Positions 23,852 through 33,185 of a stretch of DNA of 64,000 bases are shown in pieces. Origin of the DNA: Mayfieldus sp963740555 (GTDB lineage Bacteria; Actinomycetota; Thermoleophilia; Solirubrobacterales; 70-9); assembly GCA_963740555.1 (NCBI GenBank), contig CAVUES010000003.1, forward strand, positions 1-64,000. The letters are read 5' to 3'. Position numbers and translations under genes: made by a program. The notes under the pieces are model-generated. The model ran no database searches and had not been told where the DNA came from. It saw only the letters and a list, made by a program, of their open reading frames with translations. Position 1 is the first letter of the stretch, and every line of letters starts with the position of its first letter.

Positions 23852-25540
23852 TCAATGATTGTGATGGTGGTGCTTGTGGTGCCGACGCTTGGGCTGCGGC
23901 AGTGTCTTTCGAATCGGCTTCCGGCAGCTCGTGCCCCGGCACGTCGCCAGCAGGTGCAGGCGCCGCTTGAGAAACCCCTTCACCGGGTAGAAGCGGGGAT
24001 TGCGCTGCTCGGAGTTCAGCTCGTAGGGGTCGCGAGCCAGGTCGTACAGCTCCTTCTCGCCGTCGGCGTACTCGATGTACTTGTAGGGGCCGACGCGGAT
24101 CCCGTAGTAGTTCTCCGGCGGCGCCTCGATCGACGCGGAGGCGCCCCCCCTCCGGGCCGTCGGCACGTCCACGGTCGCAGTGAAGGCCTCGAGCAGGATC
24201 GGTCGATCGGTTCGCAGCTTGGGGTCGTCGATGAAGGGCACGAGCGAGCGGCCGTCGATCGAAGCCGTGGACTTTGCATGCGCCAGCTCGAGGATCGTCG
24301 GGGCGAGGTCCGTGTTGGCGGCCAGCTCACCCGAGCTCGAGCCCCTCTTTATCCCCGGGCCCCGGATGAACAGCGGCAGGTGGGTCGAAGGCTCATAGGC
24401 GAGGAACTTCGCCCGCTGCAGGCGGTGCTCGCCCTGGAAGAACCCGTTGTCGGAGGTGAAGACGATGTAGGTGTTTCGAAGCTGGCCCGCGGCGCGCAGC
24501 GCCGCGACGATCTTCTGCACCCCGAGGTCGACGGATCGCAGCGACTCCAGCTCCTTTTGGTACTCGACCTTGATGCTGTGGATCTCCCCCGGGGTCAGCA
24601 ACGGTGCGGCGCGGATAAAGCTCGGCTTGTCGGAGACGTTTCCCTCGTTGAAGCCCGGCGGGCGCGGTACCGGGAGCGATGCGAGCGAGTTGTAATCGCG
24701 CGGCGCCGGCTCGGGACCGCTCGGCGGGCGAAAGTCGCCGTGCGGGGCGACGTAGTCGAGGCTGAGGAAGAAGGGCTTTCCGATCGCCGACGACTGGGAG
24801 ATCTGGTTGACGGCGCTCTGGGTCAGGACGTCGGTCTGGTAGTTGCAGGTCGTGCCGGGGGTGGTGAAGTCGGGACAGGTCGGTTCGTCCTTGACCGCGT
24901 AGGTGATGTCGCCATAGGGCTCCGTGAGCGTGCCGTTGTCGTTCAGCGTGTAGCCGTAGAAGTAGTGGGTCGAGTCCTCGCCCACGAGCGTCTCCCAGTC
25001 GCTCCAGCCGGGCGGGACCTGGGTCGGGTCGCTGTAGGGCTGCTGGCCGTAGACGTTGAGGAACTTGCCGATGTGGATCGTGCGGTAACCGGCCCGCTGC
25101 AGCCACACCGCGAGGTTGTTGGTGTAAGCCGACCGCTGCGCGAACTCCGGATAGCCGCCGCCGACCGGCCCGTTGCCCTCGACGCCGGTGTTGTGCGCGT
25201 AGCGGCCGGTCAGAAGCGTGGTCCGCGAAGGGCAGCAGAGCGAGTCGGACACGTAGTAGCGGCTGAAGCTGATCCCGCCGCCCTTCAGCAGACGCAGCGT
25301 GTTCGGCATCACCGGCACCTTCTGGCCCGTGAACGGATCTCTGTGGGTCTGGTAGGTCTCGGGGGTGTCCTGGTCGTCGGTCTGGATCACGATCACGTTG
25401 GGGCGCTGCTTCGCCGCAACCGCGGCGTCGGGGCTGGCGCCGGTTGCCAGCGCGCCACAGATCAGTGCCGCCGCCAGCAACGCCGCCGCGATCGCGCGCG
25501 GCATCGGGGCGCTTCGGTGTCCGGGTGCTCGGCTCGACAT
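23852..25540 (-). CDS. Secreted sulfatase with His-rich tail
   Basis: 562 residues; an alternative start is Met13 (25504). Signal peptide, then the sulfatase fold: metal-binding IQTDDQD at the N-terminus and the formylglycine motif C-x-P-S-R (CCPSRTTLLTGRYAHN, about residue 102), later APHGDFRPP and FTSDNGFFQGEH. Hydrolyses a sulfate ester, substrate unknown, after conversion of the motif Cys to formylglycine. The C-terminus ends in a cluster of histidines (KRRHHKHHHHNH) that could bind metal. Downstream of the membrane protein gene on the same strand. Confidence 0.9.
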   Translation of the reverse strand: MSSRAPGHRSAPMPRAIAAALLAAALICGALATGASPDAAVAAKQRPNVIVIQTDDQDTPETYQTHRDPFTGQKVPVMPNTLRLLKGGGISFSRYYVSDSLCCPSRTTLLTGRYAHNTGVEGNGPVGGGYPEFAQRSAYTNNLAVWLQRAGYRTIHIGKFLNVYGQQPYSDPTQVPPGWSDWETLVGEDSTHYFYGYTLNDNGTLTEPYGDITYAVKDEPTCPDFTTPGTTCNYQTDVLTQSAVNQISQSSAIGKPFFLSLDYVAPHGDFRPPSGPEPAPRDYNSLASLPVPRPPGFNEGNVSDKPSFIRAAPLLTPGEIHSIKVEYQKELESLRSVDLGVQKIVAALRAAGQLRNTYIVFTSDNGFFQGEHRLQRAKFLAYEPSTHLPLFIRGPGIKRGSSSGELAANTDLAPTILELAHAKSTASIDGRSLVPFIDDPKLRTDRPILLEAFTATVDVPTARRGGASASIEAPPENYYGIRVGPYKYIEYADGEKELYDLARDPYELNSEQRNPRFYPVKGFLKRRLHLLATCRGTSCRKPIRKTLPQPKRRHHKHHHHNH

Positions 25541-25588
25541 CGATGAAGGAACTAGGACGAAAATGACGCGGGAGCGCCAAAGTTGCGG

Positions 25589-27745
25589 TCAGGGGCAGGT
25601 GGCGGGATCGAGGCGGCCGTTGATCTTGTAGACGTAGTCGGGCTGCGGGAGGATGTTCGGCTCCGCCAGCACCTGCTTGACCGCCGGGTCATTGCGGATC
25701 CAGTCCCAGTAGGGGTGCGCGTAGATGGAGGGCACGGTGTCCCACGAGTACTTGTCGGTCACCAGGTAGTCGTAGTGCCCGGCATTGATCTGCTGGCGGA
25801 AGTCGCGGCAGGTGGTAGCGAGGCGGTATTGGCCGTCGGGTCCGGGGACGCCGACGTAGTTGACGTAGTTGGAGAGGTCGGCACCGTAGAAGCCGTACTG
25901 GGCGAAGAAGATCTCGCCTCCACCGGCAATGCCGATCCGCTGGTCGTGCTGGCGGCGTGCCCAGCTAAACGCCTGCACCGGTCCGCCCTCGTGCAGGAAC
26001 AGGGTTGGCTTCGCGTAGTGGTGCTCGGCGTACTGCACCTGCTGGGCGCGACCGAGCCCGATCGCCAGCACCGCCACCGCCGCCACGCTTCCCACCATCG
26101 CGAGCGGGGTGATCCGGTCGCGGCGCCTGAAGTAGGCAAGGCCGGCCGGAACCCAGATCAGCGCCGCGGTGATCAGCACGGTCCCGACGATGTAGCGCGG
26201 GTACCACTGCGGCGTTGCCAGCACGGTGATCGCGTAGACGGCGGTCAGGAAGCCCAGCGTCCAGCGCGCGTGGCCCTCGTCGCTGCGCAGAGGCCTGGCC
26301 AGCGGCACCAGGACCAGCGCCAGCACCAGGCCCGGCATCAGGTAGCGGGTGTTGGTGAAGAAGCCGCGTGGCGCCCCTTCTGGGCCGGCGGCCGTGAGCG
26401 GGGTGAACAGGTAGACGATCGCGGTCAGCAGCGCCGCTCCGGCAAGCGCCTGGAGCATGCGGTTCTTCGACTTGAACATCACGTAGAGCACGGCGGCGAG
26501 GGCGACGACCAGGATCAGCCCGTAGAGCGGCCCGAGCGCGTTCTCAAGGTTGGGGAAGAACCAGTTGCGCCAGACCGATGGGTGAAACAGGTAGTGGGCG
26601 ACGCTGAACCGAGGCCGGGGGTCGAGAGGCATCTGGTCGGGGACCGGCAGGTTGAGCGGGCCGAAGCCGATCTGCGGCGTCGGGTTGCCGGCCTTGACCA
26701 GGTTGCGCACGAACCAGTAGCCGCCAGTCACGAACAGCGCCGCACCCAGCACCAGGGCCGTGTTGACTCGGGTACGCCAATGGCGGGCGTTGAAGAGGAT
26801 CACCGCGACGGCGATCGCGCCGACCGGCGCCAGCATCGTCAGCTTCACCGAGATCGCCAGCCCGCCGGCGAGGCCGGCCATGATCAGCGGGCCGCGGTCG
26901 ATCAGCGCCCCCGCGTCGGCGACGTCGCCGGTGACCAGCCCGGTTCTTCGCACCTGGTGGCCGTTGACGATGAAGGCGACGAAGGCGACCAGCATCGCTA
27001 TCGCCATCATGTCGTTGCGTCCCTCACCGGCCTGCGTCAGAACCATCACCCCGGAGTCGAAGACCAGCGCCGAAGCGACAAGCGTCGCCGGACCGACGCC
27101 GTAGGGCCGTCCGATGCACCAGGCGGCGAGCAGCCCGACCGAGAGCCAACCGAGGTTGAGCAGCGGCGAGAGGAAGTCGTCGTGGACGACGATGATCCCG
27201 GCCCCGTTGATCAGCTCCGAGGTCGCCGGGTAGAACCAGACCACGAGCCGCATCGGGTCGGTGAAGTGCAGGTGCACGATCGACGCGTCCTGCGCGAACC
27301 GGGCCGCGAACGGCATGTGGTACCAGGTGGTGTCGCCGCCGAACATCCCCTGGTCGAGGCTGAGCTGGGAGGGGAAGGTCCACTCGGCGATCGTGAACGA
27401 GGCGACCGCGATCGCGATCAGCAGATACCAGGGGTTGACGGTTGGCGGCTCGATCGGGGCCCTGTCGCCCGGCGCCCGCGAGCGCCCGACCAGGCCGGCG
27501 ACCAACCCGATCAGGATCGACAGCGAGACCACCCACCCTTCCCGCAACAGGCTGACGCTGCCGAGGAGATAGAGGCTGAGGACGAACAGCGCGACCACGA
27601 GGACGATCTCGGCGAGCCGCGCCAGCGCCCCGGAGAATTCGGGAACTATCCAGCGCCGCAGCCAGTAGCCGCCGAAGCCGAGCGAAGCGATCATGGCGAC
27701 CAGTGACAGCGAGCCGGCGAGGTAGGCGCCGAAGCTCGGGGTCAT
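25589..27745 (-). CDS. Polytopic membrane protein, GT-C glycosyltransferase-like
   Basis: 718 residues with about 12 or more hydrophobic helices, a large loop after the first four helices with PSQLSLDQGMFGGDTTWYHMP (Asp-rich, as in first loops of GT-C enzymes), and a C-terminal soluble domain of about 190 residues ending in DPATCP. The general layout is that of lipid-linked sugar transferases (GT39/PMT-like), but no decisive signature is visible. It is 48 bp from the sulfatase on the same strand. Role inferred: envelope glycan assembly. Confidence 0.6.
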   Translation of the reverse strand: MTPSFGAYLAGSLSLVAMIASLGFGGYWLRRWIVPEFSGALARLAEIVLVVALFVLSLYLLGSVSLLREGWVVSLSILIGLVAGLVGRSRAPGDRAPIEPPTVNPWYLLIAIAVASFTIAEWTFPSQLSLDQGMFGGDTTWYHMPFAARFAQDASIVHLHFTDPMRLVVWFYPATSELINGAGIIVVHDDFLSPLLNLGWLSVGLLAAWCIGRPYGVGPATLVASALVFDSGVMVLTQAGEGRNDMMAIAMLVAFVAFIVNGHQVRRTGLVTGDVADAGALIDRGPLIMAGLAGGLAISVKLTMLAPVGAIAVAVILFNARHWRTRVNTALVLGAALFVTGGYWFVRNLVKAGNPTPQIGFGPLNLPVPDQMPLDPRPRFSVAHYLFHPSVWRNWFFPNLENALGPLYGLILVVALAAVLYVMFKSKNRMLQALAGAALLTAIVYLFTPLTAAGPEGAPRGFFTNTRYLMPGLVLALVLVPLARPLRSDEGHARWTLGFLTAVYAITVLATPQWYPRYIVGTVLITAALIWVPAGLAYFRRRDRITPLAMVGSVAAVAVLAIGLGRAQQVQYAEHHYAKPTLFLHEGGPVQAFSWARRQHDQRIGIAGGGEIFFAQYGFYGADLSNYVNYVGVPGPDGQYRLATTCRDFRQQINAGHYDYLVTDKYSWDTVPSIYAHPYWDWIRNDPAVKQVLAEPNILPQPDYVYKINGRLDPATCP

Positions 27746-27863
27746 GGCGGCGGAACTCTAGTCAAACGCTGCCCCCGGAATGCCCCAATTCCGGTGATGT
27801 CCATTCGGCCCCATTGCCCGTAGGTTCCAGTGACTGCTCACCCCACTCCCGGGAGGACACCAA

Positions 27864-28368
27864 ATGCTGCAAGTCGGCGAGACGTTCGAGGACCCGAAGT
27901 CGGGAGCGACGATGGAGATCGTGCGGCTGCCGGACGAAGGCTCGCGAATGCTCGAGATCCGGCGCCTGATCAAGCCTGGCGAGGGCAAGGTCCTCGCCCA
28001 TTTCCACCTCGACTACGTCGAGCGCTTCGCAGTCGAGCAGGGCGAGGCGACCGCGAAGCTGGAGGGCAAGGCTCGGCTGCTTCGCTCCCTACAACGCTTC
28101 CGACGCCGATCTGATGCTTCGGCCTTCCTTCGACCCGGTGAGCGAGTTCGCGCTCGGCTACGTGGAGACGCTCGGCCACTACATGCGCGAGAGCCGCCCT
28201 GACCGCAACGGCGAAGTCCCCGTGCCGGCCGCCTTCGCGATCGGCCGCGTGACCGGCACCGACACCTACGCGACCGGGATTCCGCGGGCCCTCCAGGACC
28301 ACGTCATGCTGCCGATCGGCGCCGCGCTGGCGAAGCTGCGCGGCTACGAGCTTCACCTGCCGGGCTAG
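27864..28368 (+). pseudogene. Broken cupin-domain gene
   Basis: The first half (27864 to about 28085) reads as a cupin start: ETFEDPKSGATMEIV, IKPGEGKVLAHFHLDYVERFAVEQGEATAKLEGK. The second half continues in the +1 frame (APYNASDADLMLRPSFDPV...) to 28368. Compared with ordinary cupins, the second half of the barrel is missing a segment where the frames switch (about 28075-28090). This indicates a small deletion plus frameshift, or a sequencing error. A small second-frame start (28114) could give a fragment only. Confidence 0.7.
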
Positions 28369-28383
28369 AGACGAAGTGTAGAG

Positions 28384-28457
28384 TCGGGGCGCCCGGATTT
28401 GAACCGGGGACCTCGGCCACCCAAAGGCCGCGCGCTACCAGGCTGCGCCACGCCCCG
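28384..28457 (-). tRNA. tRNA-Pro (TGG anticodon)
   Basis: Minus-strand cloverleaf of 74 nt: acceptor CGGGGCG/CGCCCCG, D-arm GCGC...GCGC with CCTGGTA loop, anticodon loop TTTGGGT, T-arm GGTTCAAATCC, discriminator A. CCA not encoded. Confidence 0.95.
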
Positions 28458-28490
28458 ACGCGACGAGTCTAGAGGTAGGTTTCCCCGCCC

Positions 28491-29750
28491 GTGGCCGACG
28501 TCCAGCCCTTCCCCGCCCTTCACTACGACCTGGCGCGCGTCGGCTCGCTGCAGGACGTGACGGCACCACCGTACGACGTGATCGACGCCGCGCAGCGAGC
28601 CGAGCTGCTCTCACGCTCGCCCTTCAACGTGGTCGAGATCGACCTGCCCCAGGGCGGCCCGGATGAGGATCCATATGCCCACGCCGCAAGCACGCTGGAG
28701 GACTGGGTGCTGGAGGGGATCCTCAGCCAGGACCACGAGCCGGCACTCTGGGGGCTGACCCAGGAGTACGTAGCGCCCGACGGCTCGCGCCATACCCGCC
28801 ACGCGATCCTCGCCCGAGTCCGGGTCGAGGACTATGGGCCGGGCCGGGTGCGACCCCACGAGCGCACCCAACCGGGGCCGAAGCAGGACCGGCTCGACCT
28901 CACCCGCGCAACTCGCCACAACCTCTCGCCGATCTTCTCGCTGACCAGCAGCGACGCCTGGCCGCGGCTCGATGCCGCGACGGCGGGCGGGCCCTGGGGC
29001 GAGGTCACCGACGACGACGGGACCGTGCACCGCGTCTGGCGGGTCACCGACCCAGCCGTGCACGAGGCCGTGGCCGCCGAGCTCGCCGACGCGGAGCTGC
29101 TGATCGCCGACGGCCACCACCGCTACGAGACCGCCCGTGCCTATCGCGACGAGGTCGGGGGCGACGGCCCCCACAACTACACGCTGATGGCGCTGACCGC
29201 GCTCGACGACCCCGGCCTGACCGTCTTCCCCACGCACCGCCTGCTCAGCGGCCTGGCCGACGATCCGGACAAGCGTGAGCACCTGCGCGAGGGCCTGCGC
29301 GAGCTGTTCGAGATCGAGGAAGTGGGCGACGAGGAGCTCGACCCGGCCGGTGAGGAGGGGCTCGGAGTGTTCGGCTACGTCGATGCCCACCACCGCCGGC
29401 CGACGCGGCTGCGGCTCAAGGACACGGCCGAGCTCGACCGCATGCTCGAGGGCCGCCCCGAGGCCTACCGACGCCTCGACGTCGCGATCCTCGAGACCCT
29501 GGTGCTGAAGGGGATCCTCGGCATGAGCGAAGCGGACATCGCCGAGAAGCGGGGGATCGGCTACGCGAAGAGCATTCCCGAGGTCACCTCCCAACTCGGG
29601 GAGGGGAAGTACGACGCCGCCTTCGTCCTCCGCCCCACACCGGTGGAGCAGGTGCGCGAAGTCGCCGCCACCGGCGAGACGATGCCGCCGAAGTCGACCT
29701 ACTTCTTCCCCAAGATCCTCTCCGGGATCGTCTTCAACCCGCTCAGCTAG
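28491..29750 (+). CDS. DUF1015 family protein
   Basis: 419 residues, GTG start. Family pattern: FPALHYDLARVG..QDVTAPPYDVI at the start, FNVVEIDLP, LLIADGHHRYETARAYRDEV (about residue 205, the most conserved block) and a C-terminal AAFVLRPTPVEQV. The family is widely conserved but its biochemical role is unclear, with kinase-like suggestions. It follows tRNA-Pro and precedes the adenosyltransferase on the same strand, 40 bp apart. Confidence 0.88.
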   Translation: MADVQPFPALHYDLARVGSLQDVTAPPYDVIDAAQRAELLSRSPFNVVEIDLPQGGPDEDPYAHAASTLEDWVLEGILSQDHEPALWGLTQEYVAPDGSRHTRHAILARVRVEDYGPGRVRPHERTQPGPKQDRLDLTRATRHNLSPIFSLTSSDAWPRLDAATAGGPWGEVTDDDGTVHRVWRVTDPAVHEAVAAELADAELLIADGHHRYETARAYRDEVGGDGPHNYTLMALTALDDPGLTVFPTHRLLSGLADDPDKREHLREGLRELFEIEEVGDEELDPAGEEGLGVFGYVDAHHRRPTRLRLKDTAELDRMLEGRPEAYRRLDVAILETLVLKGILGMSEADIAEKRGIGYAKSIPEVTSQLGEGKYDAAFVLRPTPVEQVREVAATGETMPPKSTYFFPKILSGIVFNPLS

Positions 29751-29790
29751 CCCCGCCGAACCGAAGCCCGAGCCCCCATAAGATGGGCTC

Positions 29791-30360
29791 GTGGTCCGCA
29801 TCTACACCAAGAAGGGCGACGACGGCACGACCTCGCTCTGGTACGGGGGCCGGGTGCCGAAGTCCGATCCTCGCACCGAGGCCTACGGGTCCCTCGACGA
29901 GGCGATCTCGGTGCTCGGCGTCGCGCGTTCTCTTTGCAAGCTGACCGAGCACCACCAGCTCTCCAACGACATCCTTCAGCTCCAGAACCAACTCTTCGTC
30001 GCCGGAGCAGAGCTTGCCACCGCTCCGGAGGCGGCCGATCGCCTCGAGGACGGCGTCAGCCGGATCAGCGACGAGATGGCCGACTCGCTGGACGGCGAGA
30101 TCGATCGCTATCTGTCCGGGGTCGACCTGCCTCCTCAATTCACGATTCCAGGCGGCACCCAGCTCTCCGCGCAGCTCGACGTCGCCCGCGCGGTGCTGCG
30201 GCGGGCCGAGCGCCGCGTCGTGACCTTGAACGAGACCGGCAAGTTGGCGTCCACGACGATCCTTCGCTTCCTCAACCGCGCCTCGGACCTTCTGTTCGCG
30301 ATGGCGCGCGCCACCGACGAGGACTCACCCGCTCGCTTCGCCGGGCGGAGCAAGGAATAG
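29791..30360 (+). CDS. ATP:cob(I)alamin adenosyltransferase (PduO type)
   Basis: 189 residues, GTG start, the usual length. Contains the ATP-binding IYTKKGDDGTTSL at the N-terminus, AYGSLDEAISVLG, RRAERRVV and FLNRASDLLFAMAR near the C-terminus, all diagnostic of the PduO/MMAB helical-bundle family. Transfers the adenosyl group of ATP to cob(I)alamin to make coenzyme B12. Followed at 3 bp by an OsmC gene. Confidence 0.92.
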   Translation: MVRIYTKKGDDGTTSLWYGGRVPKSDPRTEAYGSLDEAISVLGVARSLCKLTEHHQLSNDILQLQNQLFVAGAELATAPEAADRLEDGVSRISDEMADSLDGEIDRYLSGVDLPPQFTIPGGTQLSAQLDVARAVLRRAERRVVTLNETGKLASTTILRFLNRASDLLFAMARATDEDSPARFAGRSKE

Positions 30361-30363
30361 CCC

Positions 30364-30765
30364 GTGCCGAGGGCCGTCGCCCGCCGTCGCCAGGGCTACA
30401 CCCACGACGTCGAGATCGACCGCCACACGGTCGTCGCCGATGAGCCGTTGGATGTCGGAGGAGCGAACGAAGGGCCCTCCCCCACCCGCCTGCTGGCCGT
30501 GGCGCTTGCCTCCTGCACCGCGATCACGATGGAGATGTACGCGGACCGCAAGGGCTGGGAGCTGGGCGACCTCGAGGTGACCGTCGACATGGAATACGGG
30601 CAGAGCGGCAGCACGCGAAGCTTCCTTGTCACCCTGAAACTGCCCAAAGAGCTGTCCGACGACCAGCGCCAGCGGCTGCAGGTGATCGCCGGCAAATGCC
30701 CCGTGCACAAGGTCCTCGCCCATGACGTCGAAGTGGAGCTCGAAGACCGGATCGAGCTGGTCTAG
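30364..30765 (+). CDS. OsmC/Ohr-family protein
   Basis: 133 residues, GTG start. The redox cysteines of the family are visible in VALASCTAITMEMY and AGKCPVHKVL. Known members reduce organic peroxides; this shorter YhfA-like branch may have other roles. Tightly packed (3 bp after the adenosyltransferase, 2 bp before an SDR gene), so it belongs to one operon. Confidence 0.88.
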   Translation: MPRAVARRRQGYTHDVEIDRHTVVADEPLDVGGANEGPSPTRLLAVALASCTAITMEMYADRKGWELGDLEVTVDMEYGQSGSTRSFLVTLKLPKELSDDQRQRLQVIAGKCPVHKVLAHDVEVELEDRIELV

Positions 30766-30767
30766 CG

Positions 30768-31568
30768 ATGGACCTGGGCCTCAGCGGGAGGGCCTGCGCG
30801 GTGACCGGCGCGAGCAGCGGGATCGGCCGTGAGACAGCGCGCAGGCTCTGCGCCGAGGATGCCGACGTGCTGCTGATCGCCCGCTCCGAGGAGCGCCTGG
30901 CCGAAGCGGCGCAGGAGTGTGGACGAGAGGGCGGCCGCGCCGCCGCCCTGGCTCTCGACGTGACCGCGGAGGACGCCGGCGAGCGACTGGTCGCGGAAGC
31001 GACGGATCGTTTCGGCCAGCTCGACGTCCTGGTCAACAACGCCGGCACCGCCCAGCGGCGCAACCTCGACGACGTCTCCGACCAGGACTGGTACTCCGCC
31101 TTCGAGCTCAACGTGATGGCTCCGATGCGTGCGATGCGCGCCGCCGTCCCGCCGATGGCCGATCGGAGCTGGGGCCGAGTCGTGAATGTCTCCTCCTCGT
31201 CCGGCAAGCGACCCTCGGCGGCGACACCGGAGTACTCGGTGGCGAAGGCCGCGGAGCTGTCTCTCTCGCGCCTGTTCGCCGACCGCTACGCCAACCAGGG
31301 CGTGCTGATCAACGCGATCTGCCCGGGGCCGGTGGCGTCGGAGCTCTGGTTGGCGGAGGGCGGCCTCGCCGACCAGGAGAGAGAGCGTTCCGGCGCCAAG
31401 AGCCGCGAGGAGGTCTTGCTGGCTGCCGCCAAGGGACGGCCGATCGGCCGTCTGGCCGAGGTTGGAGAGATCGCCTCGGCGATCGTCTTTCTGTGCTCTG
31501 AGAACGCGTCCTACGTGAGCGGGTCCGCCTGGTCGGTCGACGGCGGAACCGTGCAGGTGATCATCTAG
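30768..31568 (+). CDS. Short-chain dehydrogenase/reductase
   Basis: 266 residues. Rossmann TGASSGIG for NAD(P), NNAG, catalytic Ser in VNVSSSSG, Tyr-x3-Lys as YSVAK, and PGPV after it. Complete and of usual length. Substrate unknown; oxidises or reduces an alcohol/ketone with NAD(P). Last clearly coupled gene of the adenosyltransferase-OsmC-SDR run. Confidence 0.9.
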   Translation: MDLGLSGRACAVTGASSGIGRETARRLCAEDADVLLIARSEERLAEAAQECGREGGRAAALALDVTAEDAGERLVAEATDRFGQLDVLVNNAGTAQRRNLDDVSDQDWYSAFELNVMAPMRAMRAAVPPMADRSWGRVVNVSSSSGKRPSAATPEYSVAKAAELSLSRLFADRYANQGVLINAICPGPVASELWLAEGGLADQERERSGAKSREEVLLAAAKGRPIGRLAEVGEIASAIVFLCSENASYVSGSAWSVDGGTVQVII

Positions 31569-31606
31569 CGACGGCGATTTCAACTGTCCAATCGAGAGGA
31601 GAACCG

Positions 31607-32002
31607 ATGGCCGGCTACGAGGTGAAGAAGATCGACGATATGGAGGCGGTGGTCGGCGGAGCTTTCAAGCGTGCCCGAGCCGAGCTCGGCGTGGAGGCGT
31701 TCGGGTGCTCGGTGCTCGACTTCCCGCCCAACGTCGATCAGTACCCCGAGCACGACCACTCCGACGACGGTCAGCAAGAGGTCTATCTGGCCCTGCGCGG
31801 CAGCGGCGAGATCGAAATCGACGGCGAGCGTCACACCCTCGACCCCGAGACGATGGTGATGGTCGGCCCCGGTGTGAAGCGGAAGATCTTCACCGGCGAC
31901 GAGCCGATGCGCCTGCTGGCGATCGGCGGCATCCCCGGCAAGCCCTACGAGGCACCAGAGATCAGCAACCTCGGTGCCCCGGACCCCGGGCTGCCTCGCT
32001 AG
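31607..32002 (+). CDS. Cupin-domain protein
   Basis: 131 residues, GAGGAG ribosome site. A single small barrel: metal-binding HDHSDDGQQEVYLALRG (two His and a Glu) and a second motif MVMVGPGVKRKIF. Conserved single-domain cupin of unknown substrate. It converges on the nicotinamidase gene, whose end overlaps by 4 bp. Confidence 0.85.
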   Translation: MAGYEVKKIDDMEAVVGGAFKRARAELGVEAFGCSVLDFPPNVDQYPEHDHSDDGQQEVYLALRGSGEIEIDGERHTLDPETMVMVGPGVKRKIFTGDEPMRLLAIGGIPGKPYEAPEISNLGAPDPGLPR

Positions 32003-32565
32003 CTCGCCGCGCTGGCGAGCAGCTGCTCGGAGCTAGCGACCTTCGCCCCTGCCCGCTTCATGTCGGCGAGCGCTCGCTCGCCGTCGCCCGGCTCGACCTC
32101 GACCGGGCGGATCGCATCCTCGACCACGGTGACGTCGAAGCCCTCCTGGCAGGCGTCGATCGTCGAGGCGCGCACGCAGTAGTCGGTGGCCAGCCCGCAG
32201 ACCACCACCCGCTCGACCCCGCGCTCTCGCAACTGCTCGGCGAGGTCGGACTTCTCGAAGCCCGAGTATCCCTCGTCCTCGCGCTCGCGGCCGACATCGA
32301 CGACGAAGTCCACGTCGACGTCGGCCATCGCGAGATGCAGCTCGGCACCGTGGCTTCCCTGTACGCAATGCACCGGCCAGGGCCCGCCCTCGGTCCTAAA
32401 CGACGCGTGGTCGGGCGGATGCCAGTCGCGGGTGGCCGCCACCACGTCGAATCGCGGAGCGAGCCTCTGGATCGGCTCGCCGATCTGATCCCCGCCCTTC
32501 ACCGCGAGCGCTCCGCCCGGCGTGAAGTCGTTTTGAAAGTCGATGATCAGCAGCGCATCGGCCAA
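31999..32565 (-). CDS. pncA: Nicotinamidase/isochorismatase-family hydrolase
   Basis: 188 residues. N-terminal LLIIDFQNDF holds the catalytic Asp, RDWHPPDHASF the metal-binding His/Asp, and GLATDYCVRAS the nucleophile Cys; the last motif is diagnostic for nicotinamidase. Converts nicotinamide to nicotinate in NAD salvage. Divergent from the Nudix gene, with start codons about 40 bp apart. Confidence 0.88.
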   Translation of the reverse strand: MADALLIIDFQNDFTPGGALAVKGGDQIGEPIQRLAPRFDVVAATRDWHPPDHASFRTEGGPWPVHCVQGSHGAELHLAMADVDVDFVVDVGREREDEGYSGFEKSDLAEQLRERGVERVVVCGLATDYCVRASTIDACQEGFDVTVVEDAIRPVEVEPGDGERALADMKRAGAKVASSEQLLASAAS

Positions 32566-32605
32566 CGCCTCACCCCCTATCCGGTTCAGTCACGATTCTA
32601 GGTCC

Positions 32606-33166
32606 GTGGCTCCCTCTCCCGCAGACCTGAGCCAGCTCCTGCTCACCCCCGAGGAAGCTGTCCTGCTCGACGCTCACGGGCGCACCGACGCGGCGGTGCT
32701 GGTGCCGATGTACGGCTGGCCCGACCGGCCGGGGCTCGTGTTCACCGAGCGCCGCTCCGATCTGCGCCGCCACGCCGGCGAGATCTCTTTCCCGGGCGGG
32801 CGCCAGGACGAACCCGATGAGGACCTGCTTGCGACCGCGCTACGTGAGGCGCAGGAGGAAATCGGCCTCGACCCGGCGCGGGTCGAATTGGCCGGGGCCC
32901 TGCCCCCGATCGGCACCTACGTCACCTCCTACAAGGTGCACCCGTTCGTCGGCCTGATCCCCGAAGGGCTGCCGCTGGAGCCGAACCCGGCGGAGGTCGA
33001 GACGGTGCTCACCTTCGCGCTCGAGAAGCTGCGCGGTGCCTACGCGATGCGCCGCCTGCTGCGGCGCGGCGTGCCGGTGCGAACCCCAACCTTCGAAGTC
33101 GACGGGCACATGATCTGGGGCGCCACCGGCCGCATCCTGCAGGATCTGCTCGAGCGGCTGAACTGA
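32606..33166 (+). CDS. Nudix hydrolase, CoA-pyrophosphatase type
   Basis: 186 residues from GTG 32606; the frame is open further upstream but would overlap pncA. Nudix box in SFPGGRQDEPDED...ALREAQEEIGL and the upstream FTERRSDLRRHAGEISFPG that marks the NudL/CoA-diphosphatase group. A cytosolic enzyme that cleaves CoA or related nucleotides. Confidence 0.88.
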   Translation: MAPSPADLSQLLLTPEEAVLLDAHGRTDAAVLVPMYGWPDRPGLVFTERRSDLRRHAGEISFPGGRQDEPDEDLLATALREAQEEIGLDPARVELAGALPPIGTYVTSYKVHPFVGLIPEGLPLEPNPAEVETVLTFALEKLRGAYAMRRLLRRGVPVRTPTFEVDGHMIWGATGRILQDLLERLN

Positions 33167-33185
33167 CCGCGGCCGCTTCCCGGTT

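Noticed and set aside
25583..27706. 707-aa plus-strand frame opposite the membrane protein
   Set aside because: The minus-strand product has many clean TM helices; the plus-strand product is Asp/Gly/His/Arg-rich with none. Shadow of the real gene.
29750..29790. Cobalamin riboswitch upstream of the adenosyltransferase gene
   Set aside because: Only 40 bp separates it from the preceding gene, too short for the B12 box architecture, and no B12-box-like sequence is visible.
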